Counted from the first letter of the stretch, positions 1 through 9,586 are shown. The stretch: 14,007 nucleotides of DNA from Paraglomus occultum (GCA_910592205.1 CAJVPJ010000966.1:1-14007); one strand, 5' to 3'. Notes: generated by a model from the letters alone, not told the origin. Program-made: numbers and translations.

Positions 1-436
1 TTTTCACTTTATTTTAATAGATGCACAGATCATTGAGATAAAAATATATTGTCAAAACTTTTCAGACACCCTACGTAACAAGGGCGGGTGATACTAAAAT
101 TCCCCGTGCCGGTTACAGTTAACTATGTTGCTATTACTGCTCGCTCTCTTAAAACATATTGCTGACCGCAAAGTTTTTCAACACGACAAGTGACGCGATT
201 AGTGATATGAGCAACATCAAAGGATTACCAGTCTTCCAACGACTGCATCGACAATCCCAATTTAACGATGATAACACACGCAAAAGGCTCAAAAATGTCG
301 TATGAAAAACCACATAATACAGTTCCTCATATTCAAAAAAAGGTTTGGGCAAATGCTACTGCTGTCAAATTTATCTGTGACTAAATTTTACGCCTATTCA
401 TAGAGCCAAGATGTTACCAATTAAATAAATCAAATG
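1..436. other. Non-coding or unrecognised AT-rich sequence
   Basis: I see no gene I can support here. A 67-codon minus-strand frame (149-352) is open but matches no family I know. It might be a further decayed piece of the piggyBac-like fragment next to it, but nothing in its residues shows that. Confidence 0.4.
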
Positions 437-893
437 TTAGCAGTCGGCCATCCAAATCACCCAATGAACATTTATAGGGGGGTGATTCCGACAGGCATAT
501 TCCCAAATGGACGGCATTGCCAAAAAACAAAGATGAGGAATGGGAGTGAATCTCAAATTGTGCATACGGTCAACTCGATCTATACCGGCGTGAATGGTTT
601 GGGTATATAAAATTGTTACACATGTAGGAAACTGTGTTCTGTGATATTTATTTCGAATTGACACAAATCTATTTGACCTTGTTTCATACGATTTATCTTC
701 TCTTTTCCATGTCACGTAGTAATCGCCGCATTAACAATAGATTATCTCTACCGACTTTTACATTAAAACATCAGCGTCGTCTGAACTGCAGAATGAGCAT
801 CTTTTTATGAAATGCTTTTTCTTTTTCATCATTAGCGCTATTTGACGCTTCATCATCACTTGAAGAACCAAATCGATTATTTCTTGATTACTC
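437..893 (-). pseudogene. Possible piggyBac-type transposase relic
   Basis: Reading the minus strand, 437-715 is open for 92 codons. It contains an aromatic/basic stretch (VTWKREDKSYETRSNRF) and then a segment ending HAGIDRVDRMHNLRF. In piggyBac (DDE_Tnp_1_7) transposases a similar order is seen: a W-K-D strand with V..LSN, then a proline and a Y-N-x-x-M-G-G-V-D-R-A-D-Q motif. The match to GIDRVDRM is suggestive, not decisive. Further 5' on the same strand, about 778-893 reads, in another frame, as an acidic serine-rich piece (GSSSDDEASNSANDEKEK), like the acidic N-terminus of that family. The middle of a transposase is absent and the frames do not join, so if real it is an internally deleted, dead copy. 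Alternative: chance open frames in non-coding DNA. Confidence 0.3.
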
Positions 894-976
894 ACCAAGT
901 TTTTAACCGGGATATTCCTGTTGATATCGATAAACGATAAATGCCGTAAACTAATATATCCAACGATTTTATGCAA

Positions 977-1767
977 AGAGAATTGAGTTACGGTTTACAA
1001 TTTATCGATATGCATGAACGATCACTTGACGTCGCCGGTATAAAGTAAAAGTTTTTTATATAACGTAAAATAACCCTGGTTCTAGAAAATTTTGTATAAC
1101 TTGCGCCGGAGCCGTTATAGACAGAGTTGTTAAGATTCAGCCGTTGTAAAAAGTGAAATTTACATTAATATGTAATTTTTTGGTGCAGCAAAATTGGCCC
1201 GGGATAAAGCGAGACCGGTACAAACATGCAAGTTTGCATTACAAGTAAAGAATGGTCAACTACACATTAATAATTATGATAAAATTGGCATGCCCAATTA
1301 TTATGAGAAATTTAACTGTCTGAATAAGTAAAACGTAATTTCATTATGATCCCTCCATGTTCTAGGATTAATCACTTGCTGCCTATATAATTTTACATTA
1401 TTTACTATCTTACGCTAAAATGTCTATTTATACCGTTCATCGATAATTCTTGGCAACTCGCAAGACATTGTTTAATGTCACTGAAAATTTGATGCAATTC
1501 GATTTCGTCTCATCAATTCTTTTCAACGTTTCATCTCTTTTCTCCATGGCGCTGTTTCTCGGCCAGCTATCAGTTGGGAATAACGCCTTTGATAATTCGG
1601 GAGCAGTCGATTTATAATAACAAATCAAGATTTGGTCGGGAAAATCCGGGTACGTACTCTTTTTTTATAGCCTTCCAATGGGCGTCCGACTAACATAATA
1701 AGCCAAGTTTTTCTGAAAAGGTTGCTCTAGCCCACAAATTTTATCTTTCCCTGATACCAATTTGTTC
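977..1767. other. No supported gene
   Basis: This is AT-rich sequence with one minus-strand frame of 63 codons (1437-1628) that I do not recognise. Its frame can be extended upstream on the minus strand only past a stop codon. No tRNA, rRNA or clear terminal repeats were seen. Confidence 0.4.
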
Positions 1768-1850
1768 ACAGATAAGCGCTCACACATTTCTCTGAACAAA
1801 GATCCATACATTTCTTACAGAAGCCAGATGTCATTTGTAGACAGGAAAGA
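1768..1850 (-). pseudogene. Cysteine-rich scrap resembling a piggyBac C-terminal zinc finger
   Basis: On the minus strand a short frame reads SCLQMTSGFCKKCMDL and then CSEKCVSAYL before a stop. The spacing C-x2-C-x3-C-x3-C with a terminal aromatic-like end resembles the cysteine-rich domain that closes many piggyBac transposases (CxxC...T...CxxC...LC...CF..YH). Only this scrap is visible and the upstream frame is not clearly coding. It could belong to a second piggyBac relic or be chance. Confidence 0.22.
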
Positions 1851-4395
1851 AACGGCGGCTAAAACTATGTCGTTGTTTATGCTCTTTTTAAATATTTTCT
1901 AATTTTGATTATTAGTATCAAAGGGCGGAGGTGGAAATCATAAACAATTATTTCCAAGATTCTTCCACAGAACTTTAGATCGCAAGTATTTCTGTCTATT
2001 ACAATGGGAAAAGAATAAAAAGTTTACGTCAATCACATTTGTGTCTCTATGTTGGCCAATTCTGCGTTGTAGTTATGTTTGGGAATCGAACCATCTGCAA
2101 GCCTTTTTTAATAGCTCTCTATAAATGCCAACTTGAAGCGCAGCTGCGAAATTTTTGTCAGTGAGGAAAAACTCTGGGTTTGCTTCCTTATGCTTCAATG
2201 CATTGAAAACACCAAATTCGAACGCCGTGCAAAAATAGCGTAAAGTTCGAATCCCAATGCATTTGTTTATCTAAACGGTGAATAAATAATTAGTAAAAGT
2301 TAAATAGCTATATTATTGTTCACACATTTTACTTACAAAAATTATTCTCTTGTTCAATTTCACGTTGTTAAACAAGCTCGTCACAAACCCGATACATTGG
2401 TTCCAGATTCACAGTTATGCATTAAATTTCATTTGTACGTATAATTTCGTTTATATTGTCCCTGAATCTGTTGTGTCCTGAGTAGTCTGCCACTTAATTG
2501 CTTTCGGCGCCAAGTGTAAGTGTTGTTGAGTCGTCAGTTTAATTTGTCTGTTACAGCAACTTTTTCTAGAGAATAATGTGCGCTAATTCGAGCAATAATT
2601 TTCTTAGTACTGTATCAATTTTAATTTTTAAAGTTTGGTCACAGTCAAAGCGAACCATACGTTCTACTTTTCCGTTTCAGAAAATATTTGAGACTGGGAG
2701 CAGTAAAAATGGAAATGTCGTATTATTGGCAGAGATCAAGTTTGTATAGACATACTGTTTTATGCCTTCGTTTAATGTTCCCTGTGAATACTAAGACAAA
2801 AGTTATAACTGGAAAGGTTTAAGCAAGCAAAAAATTTGATTCTAACTTGTAAGAATATCTATTACAGTCTCGGATGTATGTTGCAATATTTTTTTTCATC
2901 GCTTCAAATTTTCACTTTAAGAGCACGTTTTAATTTAAGCTAAACTCCGTGGTTGTCATTTAGAAAATTCGTCATTATTATTTCGAATCTAATCATGACT
3001 TTTAATTCCAACTTCTCGATTTCTGGAAATAAATCTAAAGGTTCTGCTCCTCGTGATATGTTTACAGAAAAGTAATCTTAGCAGTTATTGCAAGTTTTCT
3101 TAGCTTTCCGCTAGTTGTTTGAAATGGCAAAATTTCTTTGGTTCTATGACAGCGAATACAGGTTTAGTTTTTTTGTTCCATTGTCAGATAATAAGTATAA
3201 CGATAAGATTTTAAATGTTCGGTTTGCTTGATTGTTACTTTTTGGGTCCTGGATATCGCTTATGTTAATAAATTGCTCGTATGTTAACAAAGGCCAATAA
3301 AGCAATTAAGAAAAAACAACGAGCAGCGACAAAAAGATAAAAATAGCAACAAAGTAACAATGATAGTAAAAAAGTTTATTACAACGTGCGCTTTAGAACG
3401 ATGTTCTTTATATAACGTTTATAATACGTTTATATTATGTACATTGCAACAATAGCATCGAACAAAAGGAGTTTTTATGGAGTATAAGTACAACGACTAT
3501 GTTGTAACAAAGATATCTTCTTCATATGGAGACTAAAAGTTAGCTAGGATGATTCTCTTTGTTAATGTTATAACTAAATTCGTTGTAAGCAGCTTGAGAT
3601 AATACCGATATCGTAATATGATCTGCAGAAGATTCTCAATTAGGGCTAGTCAAATCTAATTGGGAATTTAAATAAACAGAGAACAAACAACCTGCACATT
3701 ACACAAGCCACTCATTGGTTAATTGAGAAAATTTTAAATCGATATGGCACCACAAAATTATCGTCTATTGTTAGCATCGAATTACACATAGTGCCAATGT
3801 TTATTTATGAGGTAATTAGACATTCTTTTCAATCTGTTCGGTTTCAGCGTGTAACAAAAGATTATTATGGACTGCCAAATTTAACCAAAGCATAACGATA
3901 GCCAAAGTCGATGGATTTAAAATCGTTGGTTTTTGTGGCCGCGATATTATAAATTAGAGTTTAGAAAAGTTTATTACGAGTGTCATTGGCACGAAAATTT
4001 CCACATATCTCCGCGGACCGTCTGGCATAGAGATTGGACCGAATTTTAATGTATATAGATATACAGATGCGAGTAGCAGAATATGCTAGCGAGTACAGGA
4101 AGAGCGAAAAAATGCTTGTGTGCTGTAATATGTTAATGAAATCGTGATGTACGATTTAATACTTTGAATGTTAATAATACTAATACGGTAATATAGTGCG
4201 GGGGATGTCACTTAAGAATGTTACAAATAGTGATGCTGTGTAACGATGACAAATTTAGCCGAAGTTGAATGGGTTTCCTGTTTGGGGCAGGAGGGTGATC
4301 TCATGCATGCACAGTAATTAACGATCATTTAAATAAACTTTATAGGTTGGACGCTGTGCACATAATTATCAATTTTTGTTTTTGCATCAACATTT
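1851..4395. other. Long AT-rich non-coding stretch
   Basis: About 2.5 kb with no open frame of useful length on either strand and no recognised protein motif. It holds short inverted repeats (for example CAATTAG at about 3637 with CTAATTG at about 3656) and A-rich tracts such as 3305-3350, none beyond what base composition would give. A tRNA-like GTTCGAATCC string near 2247 does not fold as a tRNA. Confidence 0.5.
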
Positions 4396-5099
4396 ACACG
4401 CCTAGAGTGATTTTTTAATGGTAGTTACGTAAATCTAATTATTGGCTTTAATGTTGACATGAATTATTAATAAGATAACAGCAATTATTAAACTTAAACA
4501 TAAAGTTCTAACAAATTAAGTTAAGGTTTGGTAATCTTTGACATAAGATTCTTTTCAAGATAGTTGTGATTTAACTTTGACACTATTTTTCAATGGATAA
4601 TACATTAACGAACACATTGTGTGGAATGCGTGCATATAGAAAAAGATAGCTATGAACAAACAACAATTTTACTATAGAAATCGGTACTGCAAAGTGCACC
4701 AAATTTATTCTATTTACCCAAATAAAAGGGATGGGTGCCAAGCCATAATGCGCAATTTCTATAGCAAGATAGTCGTTTGTTCATTCTATATGCACGTATT
4801 CCACACAGAACTCTCACAGTATGTTCATTGATGTATTTATCCATTGATTGGAAAATTAGTGTCAATAAAGTCAACCCGCAATTATCTTGAAAAGAATCTT
4901 TAACTTTAATCTGGTATAATAATAACGTTTTAACAAATTATATTTAACCGCAAAATGTTAGAACTTAATATTAACAAGGTGCTTAAGTTTTAATATTATT
5001 ATAATTGCTGTTATCCTATTAATAATTCATGTTAACATTAAAATTAAAGCCAATAATCAAGTTTGTGCAACGACTAGTAAAAAATCACTCTAGGCGTGT
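4396..5099. mobile_element. Long imperfect inverted repeat, foldback or long-TIR element
   Basis: The left arm (4396-4700) is the reverse complement of the right arm (4734-5099), with a 33-nt centre (4701-4733). The outermost 22 bases match perfectly (4396-4417 against 5078-5099). Another block, 4621-4639 against 4786-4804, matches at 18 of 19. Similar blocks run through the arms, including the segment around CAGCAATTAT and the one around AAGATTCTTTTCAAGAT. The arms differ in length by about 60 nt because of small indels. There is no transposase inside and I could not identify a convincing target-site duplication. The shape fits a foldback or long-TIR non-autonomous DNA transposon; an inverted duplication of local DNA is the alternative. 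A 72-codon frame at 5029-5247 overlaps the right arm and is not a gene. The right end lies about 325 bp upstream of the secreted-protein start codon. Confidence 0.8.
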
Positions 5100-5259
5100 T
5101 TGTATTACTACTACTACGCAAATGTCTGTACGAAATTTCGATTCGTGCTTGCCGTTGTACACAAATCCCAGTATGTTTAATCGGCCAACCAGGACGGAAA
5201 ATAAACAAAGTCAAAAAATTCCATTATTTGTTGTTTTCTGCGAGTAATTAACAAAAGAA

Positions 5260-5350
5260 CCAATACAGTAGTCGTAGTGAGGTTTGTTCATGAAATATGT
5301 TTACACTACCGCATTCTAAATTTTTTATATAAGTGGAGAAGACTTTCCAC
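5260..5350 (+). promoter_or_regulatory. CCAAT box, TATA box and start-site palindrome of the secreted-protein gene
   Basis: CCAAT lies at 5260-5264 and TATATAA at 5326-5332, 92 nt before the ATG at 5424. This is the classical order for a fungal polymerase II promoter and would place the transcription start near 5355-5365. Directly after the TATA box, 5333-5350 holds GTGGAGAAGACTTTCCAC, an imperfect palindrome (GTGGA...TCCAC) that may be a regulatory site or chance. The rest of 5100-5423 shows no gene. Confidence 0.5.
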
Positions 5351-5423
5351 CAATTTTTTTGTCTTCGCTAACAATATCCCTTTATAACCGTTAATATCCT
5401 TAATTCCATAAATAAACCGCAAG

Positions 5424-6806
5424 ATGTATTTCCGTGCACTATTACTTTGTGCTGGTTTCCTTTGCTTTTTAGCATTGAACGTTGTTGAAGCAAACAACAG
5501 TTGCAGTCATGTCGTAACAATTACCAGACATCAATGTCAACATACTCCTACCGTAACTAGGACCAGGACCAAGACTGAGCACGAGACCAAGACCAAGACA
5601 AAGACCAAGACCAAGACCAAGACCATTAGTGAACCTGGTGCAACAACAACAGTCTCTGACTGTACCGATACTGTTACTACAGGTGCAGCAACCGTTACAA
5701 TAACAAGCACCGTAGATGGCGACGATGATGCAACCGTCACACAAACAGAAACAGAAACAGACACTGTTAGTGAATGTACCAGCACCGTTACTTCAGGTTC
5801 AGCAACCGTTACTGACACTGTTAGTGAATGTACCAGCACCGTTACTTCAGGTTCAGAAACCGTTACTGACACTGTTAGTGAATGTACCAGCACGACCACA
5901 ACCACATCACCCAGTCCAGTATTCATCACAAGTACAGACACTGTTAGTGAATGTACCAGCACCGTTACTTCAGGCACCGACACTGTTAGTGATTGTACCA
6001 GCACGACCACAACCACATCACCCAGTCTAGTATTCATCACGAGTACAGACACTGTTAGTGAATGTACCAGCACCGTTACTTCAGGCACCGACACTGTTAG
6101 TGAATGTACCAGCACGACCACGGACACTGTTAGTGAATGTACCAGCACCGTTACTTCAGGTTCAGCAACCGTTACTGAAACTGACACTGTTAGTGAATGT
6201 ACCAGTACCAGCACGGACACTATTAGTGCATGTACCAGCACCGTTACTTTAGGTTCAACAACCCTTACTGAAACTGACACTGTTAGTGAATGTACCAGCA
6301 CCGTTACTTCAGGTTCAGCAACCCTTACTGAAACTGACACTGTTAGTGAATGTACCAGCACCGTTACTTCAGGTTCAACAACCCTTACTGAAACTGACAC
6401 TGTTAGTGAATGTACCAGCACCGTTACTTCAGGTTCAGCAACTGTTACTGAAACTGACACTGTTAGTCAATGTACCAGCACCGTTACTTCAGGTTCAGCA
6501 ACCGTTACTGAAACTGACACTGTTAGTGCATGTACCAGCACGGACACTGTTAGTGCATGTACCAGCACCACGACCGAAACCAGTACCGTTACTTCATTTT
6601 CCGGCACAACAACCGTTACTTCATTTGCCGGCACAACAACCGTTACGAGCACTGTAACTATAATTCCCGATTGCGACACGTGTATTCATAATGGTAAAAC
6701 TTGCCAATCAGATGATGAATGCTGCAGTCTACATTGTGGTAATAGTGGCAATGATGCCAATAAATGCGTTGCAAATCCTAACAACAGCAACCCCCAATTA
6801 GGTTAA
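5424..6806 (+). CDS. Secreted Thr/Ser/Cys tandem-repeat protein with C-terminal knottin-like module
   Basis: A single-exon frame of 460 codons ends in TAA. Residues 1-23 form a typical signal peptide: a short basic start, a Leu/Ala/Phe/Cys-rich core and a cleavable V-E-A end before NNSCSH. Residues about 46-66 alternate Lys and Thr. From residue 113 to about 382, variants of DTVSECTSTVTSGSATVTET repeat, so one Cys recurs in each unit and roughly half of all residues are Thr or Ser. This looks like a heavily O-glycosylated, wall-associated or extracellular stalk. The C-terminus (residues 417-448) has cysteines spaced C-x2-C-x6-C-x5-CC-x3-C-x9-C. The last six fit the inhibitor-cystine-knot pattern, with G-K-T-C and D-D-E-C-C typical of small knotted domains. 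No GPI-attachment tail is visible; it ends NPNNSNPQLG. The ATG is the first after the TATA box and has A at -3. I do not recognise the family. Cell-surface adhesin, wall protein or secreted effector are all possible. Confidence 0.85.
   Translation: MYFRALLLCAGFLCFLALNVVEANNSCSHVVTITRHQCQHTPTVTRTRTKTEHETKTKTKTKTKTKTISEPGATTTVSDCTDTVTTGAATVTITSTVDGDDDATVTQTETETDTVSECTSTVTSGSATVTDTVSECTSTVTSGSETVTDTVSECTSTTTTTSPSPVFITSTDTVSECTSTVTSGTDTVSDCTSTTTTTSPSLVFITSTDTVSECTSTVTSGTDTVSECTSTTTDTVSECTSTVTSGSATVTETDTVSECTSTSTDTISACTSTVTLGSTTLTETDTVSECTSTVTSGSATLTETDTVSECTSTVTSGSTTLTETDTVSECTSTVTSGSATVTETDTVSQCTSTVTSGSATVTETDTVSACTSTDTVSACTSTTTETSTVTSFSGTTTVTSFAGTTTVTSTVTIIPDCDTCIHNGKTCQSDDECCSLHCGNSGNDANKCVANPNNSNPQLG
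5585..5626 (+). repeat. GACCAA hexamer microsatellite encoding a Lys-Thr tract
   Basis: Six successive GACCAA units (one with GACAAA) run from 5585 to 5620, with a partial seventh (GACCAT). Read in frame they give an alternating Thr-Lys run just after the mature N-terminus. The unit length is a multiple of three, so slippage changes length without breaking the frame. Confidence 0.9.
5760..6569 (+). repeat. In-frame minisatellite array, 60-bp unit with shorter variants
   Basis: The array is built on GACACTGTTAGTGAATGTAC plus CAGCACCGTTACTTCAGG and a GTTCAGCAACCGTTACTGAA-type spacer. Five consecutive copies keep exact 60-bp register from 6241 to 6540. Earlier copies (5760-6240) are shorter or recombined: units without the ACTGAA spacer, and two copies carrying an ACCACATCACCCAGT insert (about 5898 and 6008). 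Near identity of the 60-bp copies points to recent expansion or homogenisation. Confidence 0.93.
6585..6638 (+). repeat. Two tandem 27-bp copies in the stalk-to-knot linker
   Basis: 6585-6611 and 6612-6638 differ by one base (TTTTCC against TTTGCC) and start ACCGTTACTTCATTT. They encode TVTSFSGTT/TVTSFAGTT-type repeats, a second repeat class that joins the main array to the cysteine module. Confidence 0.9.
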
Positions 6807-6840
6807 AGAGAGGATATTAATATGTTTTTTAGAATTTTTT

Positions 6841-6876
6841 AAGCCTACTTGTGAATGTTTTTTTTTTGTTAGGCTT
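6841..6876 (+). other. 3' UTR hairpin followed by T-run
   Basis: AAGCCTA (6841-6847) pairs with TAGGCTT (6870-6876) around a T-rich loop, and a T-run follows. It lies 35 nt after the stop codon of the secreted-protein gene. It looks like a bacterial terminator, but in a eukaryote it can only be called a possible 3' UTR structure. Confidence 0.35.
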
Positions 6877-8925
6877 TTTTCATAAGACATACAATTTCAC
6901 GTTACTTAATATTTAGCCTTAATACTAGATTGCATTTAGATAGTAATGTGTGATGTTTAATACCACTGTCACGTAATGATTGTACACACATCGCAATGCA
7001 TATCATTTATTTCAATATATATATATAAATATAGATATCGATATATCGATACATAAACTGATATTTGGAAAATCAATGAACAATGACCGTATTTACATGT
7101 GGAGAATCGAGATAAAGAGAAGTTGGTATGAGAAAGAGCGTATATCATCATAAATTGTAAATGCTCTATTAAACTAGTAATACGAGCCGCCGAGTTACGA
7201 AGTAAAAATTCAAAACCAAAATAGTCCCAATCCACGAATCCTGACGTGTGTCAGGGAAGGCATTATTTATAAAAATATATTTTACAAGTTAAATAATAGC
7301 CAACGCTGCGCGGATACGTAAATATAATAACACATCGCATACATAAATCACATATCGTCAAATGACTAGCACTTATCAAATGAAATATCGTAATGTTATA
7401 ATCTGTGGGAAGTATGTGAAGCGAAATCAGTACTGCAAAACATAGATATGAGAGTAATGCGAATGCTTAACGGTGAAACCCATTAAATAAATCCAGATTT
7501 CGTATCCCATCAAATACACGTAATCATTAGAACAACACAATTCGCTTAATATCTACATACATAAGAAGTCATTAGTTTGGTTTTTCTTCTACTTTAAAAT
7601 ACAAATTTTTGCTTACTTGATGGATTGATAAGACTATCATATCGGTAATAGCTTTAAATGTGTTTGTTGTTTACAAACGTGACTGAAAAGTTTTTTTCCC
7701 ATCAAAAATAAAGTACAGGTCGAAAAAAGCCGTACCGCGTTGTGTATCAGTAAAAAATCTGCATTGTATATGGGACTTGCATACGAGGTTTTTTTTTTTT
7801 ACAGATATCATGTATTCTAATACATTTAAGACGTGCGTCTTATTTCTGTATATGAGTAAAACGTTCTACATATAACGTACGGTCAGAGAAAATGAGCAAA
7901 TTTACTTCTGCAAGAGATAAACACTCGATTTGTTGTAGAGAATTGTAAGAACGATTATACAAATACTCATTGTGTTGATTATTATTGGTAATGGCTTTCA
8001 TCGAACAAATTTATTTCGTCATCATTCTCGAGAAAGCTTCTACGGACAGAATTTTAAGCTATCAGTTATGCAAATTCTAACCGAACGATAATCATAGTCA
8101 AAACTGACATTAGTCCGTAAGCTCTCTACAACTCTCGATAAACTGTTACCATCGCTTTATAAGATTTATTGTAATCTTTGCCAATAACCAATTTTAATAA
8201 AAAAACCGAATTTAAAACTATTAATTGGGAAGCGCATTGTGATAACGGTAATAGTAAATAGAAAAACTGTTATATTAATCGAACTATAGGATTAAAATCT
8301 GCTGTGTTACATCGTATCAAAATGCGAATCGTAAGCTGTATATACATGAAGTTTAAGAATAGTTCAACAAACAATAAAGACAATGAGAAGCTAAAGCATA
8401 GCTAGAGTTGCATCCAGGTAGTCTAATAATATATACGTGTAAAGGTATTTAGATAAATGTATTCAGTAATGTATAATAAGCAACACATTTAAACACGATA
8501 CTATTCATTTGGACTTGTATGAAACGCAACCATGGTATGTTATTGTACTGTATAACGATAAATTCTAATCTGTCACACACACAATTGGTTCCAATTGAAA
8601 ATTATAATGATGATGCTATCATCACACATGTGTTGTGCACAGACAAAAGCCCGTGCTTTACACGTTTTCTTTATTTACATAATGTCTGACAAAAAAAAAG
8701 TGCTATACACTATAAATCTATATCGGGACAAAAGTGCTACATGCTTTCAATCTTGTTAAACGATAATCAGTTTGCAATAAAAATAATTAGTCAGAACATT
8801 GTTCATTACAAGTTTTTGTATCAAATCTTTTTTTTTTCTTTATTAACTTTCGTTTCTTGCCAATTTTTCGTTATTTCTTCGTTTTCCATCAATTATCGTC
8901 CTCGCTAACTTGTTCATTTCCCAAC
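6877..8925. other. AT-rich non-coding stretch with low-complexity tracts
   Basis: No supported gene. There is an AT-dinucleotide-rich tract with GATATCGATATATCGAT palindromes at about 7014-7054 and a run of 12 T at 7789-7800. The minus-strand frame at 6969-7235 owes its Tyr/Ile-rich end to the first tract and is not a gene. Confidence 0.5.
8582..8633. repeat. Cluster of three short palindromes
   Basis: CAATTGG-TT-CCAATTG (8582-8597), TGATGAT-GCT-ATCATCA (8608-8624) and ACACATGTGT (8624-8633) lie within 52 bp, the last two touching. This could be a protein-binding cluster or the edge of a decayed element; nothing here tells which. Confidence 0.6.
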
Positions 8926-9369
8926 ATGTCTCACAATCGTAAAATTTCAAAGACAGAAACAGAATACAGAGATATAGTCTTGTACCTTCAATCCGAAGCC
9001 CTTTCTCCCAATGTCGAAGAAAGTGCATAATATTGAAGTCTAACTTTATTCGCCGGTGTAAAAAGTTCGAAATCAACGAGGACCAAATCTTTTATACCAA
9101 AAGAACGAAAAGCGTCGAGTGGTTCCCAAATATGAAACTGAATTACGTAACTTAAACCCGATTTCATGATCAGTCCAACCATCGTGATTACAATAAAACG
9201 TATTCAGCAATTGCAGAAAAACACGTTGGTATTACTCAGGAAGAGGTACGAGCATACATCAACGAATGCTCGGCATGTAGCATCAACACACTCACTATCA
9301 AAAGTATTTGCCGGACTTGGCAATTAACAGCAAGACATTTGAAAAGTCTGTTTTTCGAAAACCGTATTA

Positions 9370-9527
9370 CAGTCAATTATAGCAAAGCTTGGTTATAACA
9401 AAGATCTGTTTATAATAATAAGCCAATCATTTTTGAGTATCTGGCTGGCTATAGTAAACTTCATTAAGAAACCTGCCTGGTTATAATGTTTATTTGTCAG
9501 AACAACAGATGTGCTACCAATTGACTA
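9370..9527. mobile_element. 158-bp pogo/Tigger-like MITE nested in the integrase relic
   Basis: The left end is CAGTCAATTATAGCAAAGC (9370 on). The right end, read on the other strand, is TAGTCAATTGGTAGCACATC (ending 9527). They share AGTCAATT and then TAGCA after a one-base gap. Both ends are flanked by TA (9368-9369 and 9528-9529), the target-site duplication of Tc1/pogo elements. CAGT ends followed by TTATAAC-type motifs are typical of pogo/Tigger families. Inside, motifs like GGTTATAACAAAG recur (about 9391, 9447, 9478). No coding capacity. Confidence 0.68.
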
Positions 9528-9586
9528 TAATATATAACGAAAATCTTCACTATAAAATTTGTACAACCATAAAGTCGGATAGAAAT

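Noticed and set aside
2073-2100. Minus-strand GGTTCGATTCCC as a tRNA T-loop
   Set aside because: The bases on either side do not form a five-base T-stem and no acceptor stem was found.
2199-2265. Possible tRNA with ATGCATTG...CAATGCAT ends and a GTTCGAATCC string
   Set aside because: The T-arm does not pair, there is no D-arm consensus and no plausible anticodon stem. ATGCAT is self-palindromic, so the matching ends are weak evidence.
5029-5247. 72-codon plus-strand frame as a small gene
   Set aside because: It starts inside the right arm of the inverted repeat, has no recognised motif or signal peptide and ends in the promoter region of the next gene.
5760-6569. Regular 60-bp repeats as a CRISPR array
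   Set aside because: The repeats are contiguous with no unique spacers, lie in one open frame behind a signal peptide, and the context is eukaryotic.
6841-6880. Rho-independent terminator
   Set aside because: It has hairpin-plus-T-run shape, but the spliced neighbour and TATA/CCAAT promoter show a eukaryotic genome, where this mechanism does not apply. Kept only as a 3' UTR hairpin.
6969-7235. 88-codon minus-strand frame
   Set aside because: Its Tyr/Ile-rich end is the AT-dinucleotide tract at 7014-7054; there is no motif and no promoter.
8843-9182. Two overlapping minus-strand frames of 64-77 codons
   Set aside because: They are antisense to the N-terminal and zinc-binding parts of the integrase relic.
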